A DNA stretch of 64,000 nt from Selenomonadaceae bacterium (GTDB lineage: Bacteria > Bacillota > Negativicutes > Selenomonadales > Selenomonadaceae): contig JAFXQM010000024.1 in NCBI GenBank assembly GCA_017527075.1, positions 83,228 to 147,227 of the forward strand, written 5' to 3'. Positions 24,933 through 34,230 of the stretch are shown piece after piece. Position 1 is the first letter of the stretch; every line of letters starts with the position of its first letter. The notes below the pieces were generated by a model. It was not told the origin of the DNA and did no database searches. It saw nothing but the letters and a program-made list of their open reading frames with translations. The position numbers were made by a program, and so were the translations under genes.

Positions 24933-26389
24933 TACTGCTCCACTCCCCCGTAAACCTGCGCCAAAATTTCTTCGCGCCTCGTGATGTATCGCTCCAAGTC
25001 GTTCATGTAAGTTTTCAAATCTTTTGCGTTGAACGCCGTCCAAATTTTCCACGCGGCATGGTCGGGCACCTTCGTCGACGCCGCCGCGCCCACGCCGATA
25101 ATCGTCTGCCGCTCGCCCATTATCTCCACGTTGTAAATTCCTTCCGCGCCCCGCCGACACCAGCCGACGTTTTCTATTTGCCCGCTCATGTAACCTTGCC
25201 GATAAAGATAATACGGATAAAAATTTTCGCCGCGCAAAATTTTCGCCGCGTGCTCGGACATCAGCCGCACTTCTTCGTCGCCGGGCAAGTTGAAGTCTTC
25301 CAGCGTGTTGAGCTCGTCCGACAATCTTTTTTGCAGCCGTGACCCGCGCTTTATCGCCAGGCTGTGTATCGTCACGTCGTCGGGCGCAAGCTCCAAAATT
25401 TTTTCCAGCGTCTCTTTGAAGTCGTTGAGTCGCTCGCCGGGCAGGCCGATTATCAAATCCATGTTTATCTGCCAAATGCCCGCCGCCCGCAGCTGATTGA
25501 ACGCGCGAATCACATCCGCCACCGAATGCTTCCGCCCGATTATTTCCAGCGTCCGCTCGTGCATGGTTTGCGGATTCACACTCACGCGCGTCACGGAAAA
25601 TTTTTTCATCACGGAAATTTTTTCCGCAGTTATCGTGTCGGGGCGTCCGCACTCCACGGTGAATTCCTCGACGCCCGCGCTCCAAAATTTTTCGTGAACC
25701 AGTTCCATCATCGCCGCGAAAAATTTTTCGGGCAACGCGCTGGGAGTTCCGCCGCCGATATAAATCGTCTCCACTTCCAAGCCGTAACGTTCAATCGCCT
25801 CGGCCGCCGCCTCCACATCTCTGCGCAACGCCCGCATGAAATTTTCCACGACTTCCTCGGCGGGCAAAACGTTCGACGGGAAGGAGCAGTAAAGGCAGCG
25901 CGTCTTGCAGAAAGGAATGCCGACGTACACGCTGATTTTTTTCTCGCCGCGTTTGATTATCGGCACCTGCCGCAGCGCGACCTCCGTGAGCAACTGAGCT
26001 TTGTCCCGCTCGGTGAGGAAGTCACTCATCAGCCGCCGCACGATTTTGTCTCGGTCAATCACGCCGTGGCTCGTCACGCCGAAACCCTCGCGCAACCACC
26101 GTTGAATGATTTTCGTCGGGCGAACGCCGTGCATGATTCCGTAAGGCACTTCCTCCACGCCCGCGCTCTCGACCAGCAGCCTGTAAAGATTTTTTTTCAC
26201 CAGCCGATTTATTTCCGAACTGCGCCGCTCGTCGGGGCGCGCCAATGAACTTTTTCGCAGGCAACCGTTCTCCGTCGTCACTCGCGTTATCACTCGCCGC
26301 CCGATGATTTCGTTGCTTATCTCCAGCCCCGACGCTTCGACCTTCAGCGCACGCAACACCTCGCCGATTTCTTTTGTGTAATTACTCAT
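24932..26389 (-). CDS. hemZ: HemZ-like radical SAM coproporphyrinogen III oxidase family protein
   Basis: A 485-residue radical SAM protein. The cluster motif CKTRCLYC (Cys161, 165, 168) and GGGTPSAL match the HemN/HemW superfamily. The N-terminal 150-residue extension is as in HemZ of Firmicutes, the oxygen-independent coproporphyrinogen dehydrogenase. Haem-chaperone function, as for HemW, is an alternative. The ATG at 26389 follows GAGGAG and overlaps the fur stop by eight bases. Coupling to fur suggests regulation by iron or peroxide. Confidence 0.88.
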   Translation of the reverse strand: MSNYTKEIGEVLRALKVEASGLEISNEIIGRRVITRVTTENGCLRKSSLARPDERRSSEINRLVKKNLYRLLVESAGVEEVPYGIMHGVRPTKIIQRWLREGFGVTSHGVIDRDKIVRRLMSDFLTERDKAQLLTEVALRQVPIIKRGEKKISVYVGIPFCKTRCLYCSFPSNVLPAEEVVENFMRALRRDVEAAAEAIERYGLEVETIYIGGGTPSALPEKFFAAMMELVHEKFWSAGVEEFTVECGRPDTITAEKISVMKKFSVTRVSVNPQTMHERTLEIIGRKHSVADVIRAFNQLRAAGIWQINMDLIIGLPGERLNDFKETLEKILELAPDDVTIHSLAIKRGSRLQKRLSDELNTLEDFNLPGDEEVRLMSEHAAKILRGENFYPYYLYRQGYMSGQIENVGWCRRGAEGIYNVEIMGERQTIIGVGAAASTKVPDHAAWKIWTAFNAKDLKTYMNDLERYITRREEILAQVYGGVEQ

Positions 26390-26846
26390 CGCTGCTCCTC
26401 GCGCGGCATTCACTGCAGTAACCGAAGAATTTTACCTCGTGATTGACTATTTCAAAGCCCGACTTGTTGGCGATGTCCGCCTCCAGCTCGTCAAGCAAAT
26501 CTTCCTCGAACTCGATGACTTTCTTGCACTTGAGGCAGATGAGATGGTGGTGATGATGAACTTTCGGGTCGGCGGTGTTGAGCTCGTAACGCGCGCACCC
26601 GTCCCCGAAGTCCATGCGCACCAAAATTCCCAGCTCGCTGAGCAAATCCAACGCCCGATACACCGTCGCCAGCCCGATTTCCGAATCGTTGCCGCGCAGC
26701 AGTCCGTAAACGTCCTCCGCGCTCATGTGCCCGCCGTGCTCCTCGAAGATGCGCAATATTTCCTTGCGTTGCGGCGTTATCTTGTAACCCCGCTCCGAAA
26801 GCTTCTCTCGCATGTCTGCCAACCCATACAGCTGATGATTTTCCAT
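26382..26846 (-). CDS. fur: Fur family transcriptional regulator
   Basis: A 154-residue metalloregulator. The N-terminal winged helix includes YKITPQRKEILRIFEEHGGH, and ATVYRALDLLSELG is the recognition region. The metal sites are HHHHH at 97-101, CLKC at 104-107 and CSEC at 144-147 (structural zinc). The sequence does not separate Fur from PerR or Zur for certain; Fur is the best guess. The ATG at 26846 follows AGGAGG. The gene leads the hemZ-PARG-phzF chain. Confidence 0.9.
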   Translation of the reverse strand: MENHQLYGLADMREKLSERGYKITPQRKEILRIFEEHGGHMSAEDVYGLLRGNDSEIGLATVYRALDLLSELGILVRMDFGDGCARYELNTADPKVHHHHHLICLKCKKVIEFEEDLLDELEADIANKSGFEIVNHEVKFFGYCSECRARSSDE

Positions 26847-26874
26847 CGTCACTTCCTCCTTTTTTCTTTGCGAC

Positions 26875-26905
26875 ATTATAACATACATTGGCGATAAGTT
26901 TTCAA
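26875..26905 (-). promoter_or_regulatory. Possible fur promoter, TTGAAA-N19-TATAAT
   Basis: On the minus strand TTGAAA (26905-26900) and a perfect TATAAT (26880-26875) are 19 bp apart, which is long. It lies 29 bp before the fur start. Confidence 0.5.
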
Positions 26906-26962
26906 ACTTTTTTTCTACAAGCTTCGAAGGTTCCGCCTCAAAGAAAAAAAACGCCGCCGACA

Positions 26963-26994
26963 GAAAAAGCCCCGACGATTTGCCGGGGCTTTTA
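26963..26994 (-). terminator. Terminator after the 27.0-27.3 kb gene
   Basis: A perfect AAAGCCCCG/CGGGGCTTT stem, followed by T-run on the minus strand (AAAAA at 26963-26968 on plus). Confidence 0.85.
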
Positions 26995-27000
26995 ATTTTT

Positions 27001-27348
27001 TTACCAATCCAAATCCTTGGGCTCAAGACTTTTGCCGACGATTTGCTCGGCATGTTTCCACGCCTGCGCCTGAGAAATTTCTTCGCCGTTAAGGTAGTAA
27101 TGATGTATGCCGAAAAGATTTCCATGTTCAATCACCACGCCGACGCTCTCCCAAGCAATTTCCATTTCATAAAGTGAAACCGTCCACATGTTGCGGCGGT
27201 CGGGTTGCTCCTCTCTGCCCGCCAACAAAATATTCAACACGCGGCTGTCGTCGGCCAGCGCGCTTCTGTCGTAAAAGAAAATGCTCGCCACGTTTTTAAA
27301 TTGATTCGCGCCAAAAATTTTTTCGTTCAGTTGAATTGCATTCGTCAT
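27001..27348 (-). CDS. Conserved-looking protein of unknown function
   Basis: A 115-residue soluble, acidic protein with no recognised motif. The GGAGG ribosome site is one base from an ATG at 27354 and seven from the ATG at 27348, so 27348 is chosen. Its own terminator and normal codon use support a real gene. It lies between the glycan cluster and fur but is not obviously part of either. Confidence 0.7.
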   Translation of the reverse strand: MTNAIQLNEKIFGANQFKNVASIFFYDRSALADDSRVLNILLAGREEQPDRRNMWTVSLYEMEIAWESVGVVIEHGNLFGIHHYYLNGEEISQAQAWKHAEQIVGKSLEPKDLDW

Positions 27349-27415
27349 GTTCATTCCTCCTTCGTGCTCGGTTAAAAGAGTCAACCTTTCCTTGTACGTT
27401 GCGCGGAGAAATTTG

Positions 27416-28453
27416 TTACACGCGGAGAAAATTTTTTGCGGCGGCGAGGACTTGAGCGGGCGTGACGTTCTGAAGGCAGGCGGGCTTCGGATAAGTCGGA
27501 CACTGTTCGGCGCGGACGGTGCATGGGCAGCAGGGCTCGCGGCTGGTTAGGACGACGGCGTTTGGATTAATGGGGTGCCAGCGGTCGGGGCTCGTGCAAC
27601 CGTAAATCGTCACCATCTTAACGCCGGTGGTCGCGGCAATGTGGGTTGCACCCGTGTCCACGGTGATGAATAAATCGGCGCGGCGAAAAAGTTCAGCCAA
27701 GTCGGTCAGCGAAGTCTCGCCGCAAAAATTTTCCACGCCGCCGCCAATCTCGGCGATGACCTCTTCGGCATAAGCGCGGTCGCCGGGCGCGCCGACGATA
27801 AAAAATGCCGCGTCGAAATTTTTCCGCAGAGCGCGAACGACTTCGGCGAAATATTCTTTGCTCCACGTTTTGAGCGGGAAAGTTCCCTTGACGCACAGCG
27901 CGATTTTGAATTGAGCTTCGGGCAGGCGCGCGAGCAGTTCGTCGGCGACGGGCGAAAATTTTTTCGGGAAGACGGGTTCGGCGTGACCTTCGAGCTTAAA
28001 AAATTTGCGGACGATTTCCTGATACGTTTCCGCCTGCAAAGTTTTGTCCAGGTCGTGAGAAATTTCCACGACGTCGGTGTAAAGCAAAGTCACGCGGCTT
28101 TTGTTGTCGTCAAAAACTTTTGAGGGACCGACGCGCCGAGGAATTCGCGCGAAAAAATTTATCAGCGCGGGGCGCAGCTTGCGGTCGAATGAAATTGCCA
28201 AGTCAAAGTTGCGCCGCCGAATCTCTTTAACCAGCGCGCGCATCTTCCCGAATGAATTTTCCTTCGCGCGATAATCGAAGACAATCACGTCGTCGACAAC
28301 GGGGTTATCAATCACGGCGTCCTTGACCGCGGGCTTAACAAGCATTGTGATTTTCGTGTCGGGGAAATTTTTTTTGATGAGAGCCAGCGCGGAGGTCGTG
28401 AGCACCACGTCGCCGAGATTTACCAGCGCGTTGACCAAAATATTTTTAAACAT
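27416..28453 (-). CDS. Glycosyltransferase family 9 (heptosyltransferase-like)
   Basis: A 345-residue GT9 enzyme of the ADP-heptose:LPS heptosyltransferase type. The N-terminus ILVNALVNLGDVVLTTSAL, and VDTGATHIAATTGVKMVTIYGCTSP with downstream PCCPC are family motifs. It acts on lipid A core at the inner membrane, so it argues for an outer membrane. The ATG at 28453 lies seven bases after GGAG and overlaps the end of the GT2 gene by eight bases. Confidence 0.92.
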   Translation of the reverse strand: MFKNILVNALVNLGDVVLTTSALALIKKNFPDTKITMLVKPAVKDAVIDNPVVDDVIVFDYRAKENSFGKMRALVKEIRRRNFDLAISFDRKLRPALINFFARIPRRVGPSKVFDDNKSRVTLLYTDVVEISHDLDKTLQAETYQEIVRKFFKLEGHAEPVFPKKFSPVADELLARLPEAQFKIALCVKGTFPLKTWSKEYFAEVVRALRKNFDAAFFIVGAPGDRAYAEEVIAEIGGGVENFCGETSLTDLAELFRRADLFITVDTGATHIAATTGVKMVTIYGCTSPDRWHPINPNAVVLTSREPCCPCTVRAEQCPTYPKPACLQNVTPAQVLAAAKNFLRV

Positions 28454-29231
28454 CTTCTTGCTCCGTGACGTGAACATTTTCCTTGCCGAAGTAGTAAAGC
28501 TTAACGTACTTCGCCATGGTGTAGAAGTAGTGGAAGCCGGCAAGCACGAAACCGATTTTCCCGTCGAGGAAGCCGCCGCGCAAAAAATACATGCGGAAGC
28601 TCGCCCACAGCGGATGAAAAATCATGTCCAAGACGCCGGCAGTCTTTCCCTGCTCGTGAGCTTTCTTCGCCGCCAGAGTAGTGTACATGTTCAGCTTGTT
28701 GAAGTAGTGATTCCAGTCGCGGTAGGGATAGTGGACGAGGTAAGCCGACTCGGTGAAATTTTTTTCTTCGCACGTGTGATGGATCTGCGGGTGGACGAAG
28801 CCCGTGACGTAACTGCCCTCCGTCGGGAAAAGCCGCGTGACATAATCGGGGAACCAGCCGCCGTGGCGCAGCGGTTGCCCCCAAAAATAACTCAGCCGCG
28901 CAGTCCGCCACGCAATTTTTTTGTCGTCGGCCGCCAAAACTTTTTTTATCTCGGCAGAAAGTTCGGGCGTTGCGCGTTCGTCGGCGTCGATAAAAAAAAT
29001 CCAATCGAAGCGCGCCTGCTTAATCGCAAAAGTTTGTTGCCCGCCCCAGTCGCCGTTGAGCCCGCGTTGAATCACTCGCGCGCCCAGTTCGGCAGAAATT
29101 TTCGCGGTCGCGTCGTCGCTGAAGTCGTCGATAACGACCACCTCGTCGGCGAAGTCCAAAACGCTCTTTATACACGCGCCGATGAATTTCTCCTCGTTCT
29201 TCGCCAAAATCAGCACGGATACTTTAGCCAT
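28446..29231 (-). CDS. Glycosyltransferase family 2 (WaaE/KdtX-like)
   Basis: A 261-residue GT2 enzyme. The N-terminus VSVLILAKNEEKFIGACI, DDFSDDATAK, and the metal-binding IDADERATP fit LPS-core beta-glucosyltransferases of the WaaE group. The C-terminal amphipathic region is likely membrane-associated. The ATG at 29231 follows GGAGGA. It overlaps both neighbours, so it is part of a translationally coupled envelope cluster. Confidence 0.9.
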   Translation of the reverse strand: MAKVSVLILAKNEEKFIGACIKSVLDFADEVVVIDDFSDDATAKISAELGARVIQRGLNGDWGGQQTFAIKQARFDWIFFIDADERATPELSAEIKKVLAADDKKIAWRTARLSYFWGQPLRHGGWFPDYVTRLFPTEGSYVTGFVHPQIHHTCEEKNFTESAYLVHYPYRDWNHYFNKLNMYTTLAAKKAHEQGKTAGVLDMIFHPLWASFRMYFLRGGFLDGKIGFVLAGFHYFYTMAKYVKLYYFGKENVHVTEQEDV

Positions 29232-29442
29232 AATTCCTCCAAAAATTTTTCTTGCGTGTGTGAACGGGTTTCAGCCGCGCGAGCTGTTCGTCCGTCAATT
29301 CGGGGCAATCTTCGTCGCAAAAAATTTTTTCGTCCGAATCGTCCGGCGTTGCCAATTCTTTCAACGCAGTTTCTTTAAATTTTTTTAGTTCGGCTTCGGT
29401 CGGCGGCATCGGCTCATTTATCAAAACTCTAACGATTGACAT
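29224..29442 (-). CDS. Small acidic protein, BrnA-antitoxin-like sequence
   Basis: A 72-residue protein. The segment ending in CPELTDEQLARLKPV looks like the conserved core of BrnA/CopG-type antitoxin proteins, but no BrnT-like toxin is adjacent. The stop overlaps the GT2 start by eight bases, and GGTGAG precedes the ATG. It may be a true small gene or an orphan antitoxin; the assignment is only by resemblance. Confidence 0.6.
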   Translation of the reverse strand: MSIVRVLINEPMPPTEAELKKFKETALKELATPDDSDEKIFCDEDCPELTDEQLARLKPVHTRKKNFWRNYG

Positions 29443-29525
29443 AAATATCTCACCCTTTCCCTTTTTGTTGCACGGCGCGCAGAAATCAATCTTGTAAATA
29501 GTCGTTGCGTATTTTCTTCCATGGT

Positions 29526-30659
29526 TCAGCCTCTTATAATTTTTTCGAGCCGCCGTGCAAAATTTGTGGGGGAAAAATCTTCGCCCGCCGCCCTGAGATT
29601 TTCTGAGTACGTCGGAAAATTTTCGTCGAAGCCGTTAATAAAATTCTCCAGCACGCGGGAAAGGTCATCCACATCACCGCTGCGAAAAGTTTCGCCGACA
29701 CGATAAAGCTCAAAAACTTCAGGGTTCATGTCATCGCTGGCGACGACGGGTTTGCCGAAGCCAATCGCCGTGAAGAGCATGCCGCCCCAATGATAACGAT
29801 AACGCGGCGCGGAATAGGGCATGAGCAACGCGTCGACGTCCAAAATCGCCCGCTGCCACTCCGCCCCGATTAATCCTTTGTGCAGGAAGCTCAAGCCTTC
29901 GACGCCGCGATATTGGCTGATGATTTTTTCAAAGTCCTCGGCGTCCTCGGCGTGCATGGTCGAGCCCTGAACTTGCAATTCAACCCGCCGCGTATATTTT
30001 CCGCGCAAATAAACTTCAAGCAGCCCGCGCAAATTTTTTTCCCGCCGATATTGCCCGAAGAAGCCGACCTTGAGGACTTCGCCCGCCGCAGAAATTTTCG
30101 GCTCAACTTTTAAATCTCTGGCTGTGTAAGTTGGCGGATAAATCGTAAAAATATTTTCGCGCCGCTCGCCGAAGATGTTGTCCGTGAAAGTCAGCACGAC
30201 GGGTCTGATATTTTTGTTCGACGAAAGTTTATCCGCCTCCGCCAAAAATTTTGGAGCCTCCGTCGGATTTATTCCGTGCAAGATGAAAATCAGCGGCACG
30301 GAAATTTTTTTCAAGTCGCTGCCGTTGAGCGAGCGCAAATATCTGTACGTCGACGTCGGGACAATCAGCGCGTCGAATTTTTTTTGCAGGAGCAGGAGCT
30401 GGCTGTACCACCGCTGGCGATTGAATTCGCGGCGCAGAGCCGAAAAAATTTTCTTCAGCCCGCGCGAGTTCGTGTAAGTCACGGCGTCGCCCCTCAGCCG
30501 CGTGACCGGCGTTTGATAATTAAATTGGAAGACAAAATTTTCGGGGACGTAAAACTCGACCTCGTGACCGAGCGCGCGAAACTCCTCGACCAAAATTCTG
30601 TCGAACTCAACCTCGTGCCCGCCCGGCGTCATTATGTTTTCAAAAATTGCAATCTTCAC
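29526..30659 (-). CDS. Glycosyltransferase family 1/4 protein
   Basis: A 377-residue GT-B glycosyltransferase. The N-terminal GGHEVEFDR and the C-terminal donor-site region GMLFTAIGFGKPVVASDD fit GT4-like enzymes. Sugar and acceptor are unknown. The start is GTG at 30659, overlapping the stop of the upstream gene (GTGA), with a weak ribosome site, so coupling is likely. It is part of the 27.4-31.6 kb glycan cluster. Confidence 0.85.
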   Translation of the reverse strand: MKIAIFENIMTPGGHEVEFDRILVEEFRALGHEVEFYVPENFVFQFNYQTPVTRLRGDAVTYTNSRGLKKIFSALRREFNRQRWYSQLLLLQKKFDALIVPTSTYRYLRSLNGSDLKKISVPLIFILHGINPTEAPKFLAEADKLSSNKNIRPVVLTFTDNIFGERRENIFTIYPPTYTARDLKVEPKISAAGEVLKVGFFGQYRREKNLRGLLEVYLRGKYTRRVELQVQGSTMHAEDAEDFEKIISQYRGVEGLSFLHKGLIGAEWQRAILDVDALLMPYSAPRYRYHWGGMLFTAIGFGKPVVASDDMNPEVFELYRVGETFRSGDVDDLSRVLENFINGFDENFPTYSENLRAAGEDFSPTNFARRLEKIIRG

Positions 30660-31564
30660 GACCGAAACCCCCGCAAAGTTTTTTCTATCGACGCGTCCAA
30701 ATCATCCAGCAGAGCAAACCGCCGCCGATAAAGTGCCCGCTTGTGTGTCGGAATTTCCTCGGCGGTCTTGCGCGTCTCAGTCAGCGGCAACTCGTAAAAT
30801 CTTTCGTCGCGCGTCGGAGTGCCGCCCGCCTCCGCCCAAAAATCGCTGAACGAAGTCTTCAACTTTCTGTCGCGGCGCACGTGGTTGTTCGCGTAATATC
30901 CTTCGTTCGTGACGGCGAAAATTTTTTCCACGCCAATCGACCGAGCCGTCGCCTGCGCGGCGTAAAGAATCAAATTTTTCGTGCGGCAGCCGTGGCAGCG
31001 TTTGGTGATTCGTTTGACCAAATCTTTCGCGTCGTCGACGTTGGGACCTTGCATTGCGCCAATCCACATCGCCCACGCGCCGTCGGAGGAGCGCGCCACC
31101 CAAAATAAAATCTGATAGACGGGCACTTCGTCGGGCAGGTTGAACATCACCGCCGCCAACCCTTCTTTGCGCTGACCGGGCTCCGCGCACAAAACCAAAT
31201 TCATGTCGCCGAGAGTTTCGTCCAGCGTCATTCGCCACAGCTCAATTTTTTTGTCGCCGTAAAGTGTCAGCATGAATTCCTCATTGAAGCGCGCCGACAA
31301 AAATTCCATGTTCTCTTCGATTATGCGCGCCCGCTCCTCGAACGTCGACCGATGATAAAAAAATGCTCGCGTCGCCTGCTCGTAAACGAACGGATAACTT
31401 TGCGCGACTTTGGTCAACAGCTCCGACTGCGCGAAAAATTTTTCCAAGCGGCTCATGCGCTGCGGGTGCAAAAGGCATCTTGCCACGAACACTGCAAAGC
31501 GATGCGCCTCCCGCGGATTGTTCAAGTCGTAAATTTTTTTTCCAAGCTCGATGAAGTTGCTCAT
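30656..31564 (-). CDS. VirK/YbjX family protein (DUF535)
   Basis: A 302-residue protein of the VirK/YbjX (DUF535) family. Typical stretches are FYHRSTFEERARIIEENM and VTNEGYYANNHVRRDRKL. Members in enterobacteria affect outer membrane/LPS resistance to peptides, but the biochemical role is unknown. The ATG at 31564 follows AGGAGA. It starts the minus-strand glycan operon, consistent with an envelope role. Confidence 0.88.
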   Translation of the reverse strand: MSNFIELGKKIYDLNNPREAHRFAVFVARCLLHPQRMSRLEKFFAQSELLTKVAQSYPFVYEQATRAFFYHRSTFEERARIIEENMEFLSARFNEEFMLTLYGDKKIELWRMTLDETLGDMNLVLCAEPGQRKEGLAAVMFNLPDEVPVYQILFWVARSSDGAWAMWIGAMQGPNVDDAKDLVKRITKRCHGCRTKNLILYAAQATARSIGVEKIFAVTNEGYYANNHVRRDRKLKTSFSDFWAEAGGTPTRDERFYELPLTETRKTAEEIPTHKRALYRRRFALLDDLDASIEKTLRGFRS

Positions 31565-31606
31565 AACTTTTCTCCTGCGCGGCGATTGTAATTTCTTTCG
31601 CGGGTG

Positions 31607-31615
31607 ATTATATCA
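31607..31615 (-). promoter_or_regulatory. Extended -10 promoter of the DUF535 operon
   Basis: On the minus strand TGA-TATAAT (31615-31607), an extended -10 box, 43 bp before the ATG. The -35 is poor. It lies back to back with the rnj promoter. Confidence 0.55.
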
Positions 31616-31630
31616 TAAACGAAATTAAAA

Positions 31631-31659
31631 TTGCATTGCCCCTGCCGATTTGATAAAAT
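31631..31659 (+). promoter_or_regulatory. Promoter of rnj, TTGCAT-N17-TAAAAT
   Basis: TTGCAT (31631-31636), a 17-bp spacer and TAAAAT (31654-31659). The 113-nt leader contains an inverted heptamer repeat. Confidence 0.65.
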
Positions 31660-31686
31660 GATTCAAGCGTTGAGAGTTCGGAAAAA

Positions 31687-31752
31687 TAATTAGGAATTAG
31701 GAGTTAGGACTTAGGAATTAAAAAGCAAATCTCAATTCCTCATTCCTAATTG
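31687..31752 (+). repeat. TTAGGA heptamer repeat with inverted partner
   Basis: A run of TTAGGA-type heptamers (31687-31720) is followed by CATTCCTAATTG, its inverted form, so the rnj leader can fold back on itself. Confidence 0.75.
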
Positions 31753-31772
31753 AAAAAAGGAGGAGATTCTAT

Positions 31773-33446
31773 TTGAGAAGTGACCAAAGAGGAGACAACA
31801 AACTAAAAATTATTCCGCTGGGCGGGCTCGGAGAAATCGGTAAGAACATGACGATTATCCGCTACGGCGACGAAATGATTATGATTGACGCGGGGCTCAT
31901 GTTCCCCGAAAATGATATGCTCGGCATTGATTTGGTTATTCCCGACATTTCTTATGTCCTCGAAAATAAATCTTGCTTGAAGGCGATAATCCTCACGCAC
32001 GGACACGAAGACCACATCGGAGCGTTGCCTTACATCTTGAAAAAACTTACCGTGCCCGTCTACGGCACAAAGCTCACGCTCGGAATTTTATCGGGGCGGC
32101 TCAAAGAGGACGGCGTTGATTGCAAAAATCTTCGCGTGGTTTCGGGCGGCGAAATTGTAATGATTGGCTGCTTCAGCGTCGGCTTCATCCGCGTGAATCA
32201 TTCCATCCCCGATTCGGTCGGCTTGTCGATTAAAACACCCGTCGGAATGATTGTGCACACCGGCGACTTCAAACTCGATTACACTCCGATTGACGGAAAA
32301 ATGACTGACTTCCGCCGCTTCGCCGATTTGGGTCAACGCGGCGTGCTCCTGCTCATGGCCGATTCGACGAACGCCGAGAAGGAAGGTCACACGCCCAGCG
32401 AACGAACGGTCGGCGCGGCTTTCAACAGAGTTTTCCAAGGCGCGCCCGGCAGAATCATCGTCGCAACTTTTTCCTCGAACGTGCACAGGATTCAGCAGGC
32501 GATTGACATGGCAATTCGTTACCGTCGACGCGTGGCGATTTTGGGTCGAAGCATGGTAAACGTCGTCGCCACATCTCTGGAGTTCGGATATCTGCACGCG
32601 CCCGAAGGTGCAATCATTGACATTGAGGACATCAGGAATTATCCCGCGAACAAAATCGTAATCATCACGACGGGCAGCCAGGGCGAACCGATGAGCGCAC
32701 TCACTCGCATGGCAATGAGTGACCACCGCCAAGTTGACGTCATCCCCGGCGACACCGTCATCATCTCCGCCACGCCCATTCCCGGCAATGAAAAACTCGT
32801 CGCCAAAACCGTCGACAATCTCCTGCGGCTCGGAGCAAACGTCGTTCACCGCCGCGAAGAGGGCATTCACGTTTCGGGTCACGCCGCCCGCGACGAACTG
32901 CGCTTGATTCACAACCTGGTTAAGCCAAAATTTTTTATGCCCGTCCACGGCGAACTTCATCACCTGTTCGCGCACGCCAAGCTCGCCGAGGAGATGGGCA
33001 TGAATCGCGAAAATATTTTGGTCGGCGAAAACGGCTCGGTCATTGAACTCACTCGCGACAGCGGAAAAATCGCGGGGCACGTCAACGCGGGCGTGATTAT
33101 GGTCGACGGGCTCGGCGTCGGCGACGTGGGCAACATCGTCCTGCGCGACCGCCGTCAGCTTTCCCAAGACGGAATCTTAATCGTCGTCGTGACCATGAAT
33201 CGCGCTTCGGGCAAAATCATTTCCGGCCCCGACATCGTCTCGCGCGGCTTCGTTTACGTCCGCGAATCCGAACAACTCATGGACGAGGCGCGCTCCCGCG
33301 TCTTCCACGTTCTGCGACGCTGCAAAGATGACCAAGTCTCCGATTGGATGACGATTAAGCTCAACATCCGCGACACGCTTGCCCAATTCCTTTTCGAGCA
33401 AACGCGCCGCCGCCCGATGATTCTTCCGATTATCGTCGAAGTCTGA
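31773..33446 (+). CDS. rnj: Ribonuclease J
   Basis: A 557-residue metallo-beta-lactamase/beta-CASP ribonuclease with 5'-3' exo- and endonuclease activity, central to mRNA decay in Firmicutes. The zinc motif HGHEDH lies at 76-81; the beta-CASP region and C-terminal domain are complete. The start is TTG at 31773, nine bases after AAGGAGG. Monocistronic, with its own promoter and terminator. Confidence 0.95.
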   Translation: MRSDQRGDNKLKIIPLGGLGEIGKNMTIIRYGDEMIMIDAGLMFPENDMLGIDLVIPDISYVLENKSCLKAIILTHGHEDHIGALPYILKKLTVPVYGTKLTLGILSGRLKEDGVDCKNLRVVSGGEIVMIGCFSVGFIRVNHSIPDSVGLSIKTPVGMIVHTGDFKLDYTPIDGKMTDFRRFADLGQRGVLLLMADSTNAEKEGHTPSERTVGAAFNRVFQGAPGRIIVATFSSNVHRIQQAIDMAIRYRRRVAILGRSMVNVVATSLEFGYLHAPEGAIIDIEDIRNYPANKIVIITTGSQGEPMSALTRMAMSDHRQVDVIPGDTVIISATPIPGNEKLVAKTVDNLLRLGANVVHRREEGIHVSGHAARDELRLIHNLVKPKFFMPVHGELHHLFAHAKLAEEMGMNRENILVGENGSVIELTRDSGKIAGHVNAGVIMVDGLGVGDVGNIVLRDRRQLSQDGILIVVVTMNRASGKIISGPDIVSRGFVYVRESEQLMDEARSRVFHVLRRCKDDQVSDWMTIKLNIRDTLAQFLFEQTRRRPMILPIIVEV

Positions 33447-33452
33447 ACGAAA

Positions 33453-33485
33453 AATCCTCCGCCCGTTCGAGTGGAGGATTTTTTT
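33453..33485 (+). terminator. Terminator of rnj
   Basis: AATCCTCC (33453-33460) pairs perfectly with GGAGGATT (33473-33480), followed by T7. Confidence 0.9.
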
Positions 33486-33492
33486 GATTAAT

Positions 33493-33666
33493 GACCGACG
33501 CCCCTGCGAGGTGCCCTTTCTCTTTGCTTCTTTCTCTTTGGGCACGCAAAGAGAAAGAAGGTTAAACAGACAAAAAATTTTTATCAGCCCGATGAACACG
33601 ACGCGCCCAAGCATTGAGGATGGGTTCTGCGTTTCCACTCTTGAAAAAGAGGGGACACTTCCCCCC
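33493..33666 (+). repeat. Dispersed palindromic element, copy D, with conserved 3' block
   Basis: GACCGACGCCCC leads to the hairpin CTTCTTTCTCTTTG (33527-33540)/CAAAGAGAAAGAAG (33547-33560), a perfect 14-bp stem. Positions 33590-33655 then match 53883-53948 with few changes (ACGCGCCCAAGCATTGAGGA is shared). It lacks the two 5' hairpins of copies A to C. Confidence 0.82.
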
Positions 33667-33695
33667 TTGACAGCGCAAAAACTTTTTATTACAAT
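33667..33695 (+). promoter_or_regulatory. Promoter of rplM-rpsI, TTGACA-N17-TACAAT
   Basis: A perfect -35 (33667-33672), a 17-bp spacer and TACAAT (33690-33695). It abuts the end of the palindromic element. A leader of about 80 nt (33696-33777) may hold an L13 leader structure, which I could not verify. Confidence 0.8.
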
Positions 33696-33777
33696 CGCCC
33701 GTATATGGCGGCCTGCCTGTGTTTCCATTAGCCCCGGACATATGCACGCACCACAAAAATTTTTTGGAGGAATCCTC

Positions 33778-34218
33778 ATGAAAGATACATTCATGGCAAA
33801 GGCGGGCAGCGTCGAGAGGAAATGGTACCTTGTCGACGCCGAAGGCAAAACCGTCGGACGCCTCGCCGTCGAAGTCGCCAAAGTCCTGCGCGGCAAAAAT
33901 AAACCCGTGTTCACTCCTCACGTCGACACGGGCGATTTCGTCATCGTCATCAACGCGGCAAAGGCTGTCTTCACCGGCAAGAAACTGCGCAAGAAAGTTT
34001 ACTTCCATCACACCGGCTACCTCGGCGGCGGCAAGTACGCGACCGCAGGTGAGTGGATGCAAAAATTCCCCGAACGCGTCATTGAACACGCGGTCAAGGG
34101 CATGTTGCCGAAAAATAAACTCGGCGCGGATTTGTTCAGGAAACTTCACGTCTTCGCCGGCGACAAACATCCCTACGCCGCGCAGAAGCCCGAAGAACTT
34201 AAAATTGAAACGCGCTAA
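33778..34218 (+). CDS. rplM: 50S ribosomal protein L13
   Basis: A 146-residue L13, an early assembly protein of the large subunit. [22 protein letters not shown] and HHTGYLGG are conserved blocks. The ATG at 33778 follows GGAGG; the next ATG (residue 6) is possible but lacks a site. rpsI follows after 12 bp, the usual pair. Confidence 0.97.
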   Translation: MKDTFMAKAGSVERKWYLVDAEGKTVGRLAVEVAKVLRGKNKPVFTPHVDTGDFVIVINAAKAVFTGKKLRKKVYFHHTGYLGGGKYATAGEWMQKFPERVIEHAVKGMLPKNKLGADLFRKLHVFAGDKHPYAAQKPEELKIETR

Positions 34219-34230
34219 GGAGTGGACATT

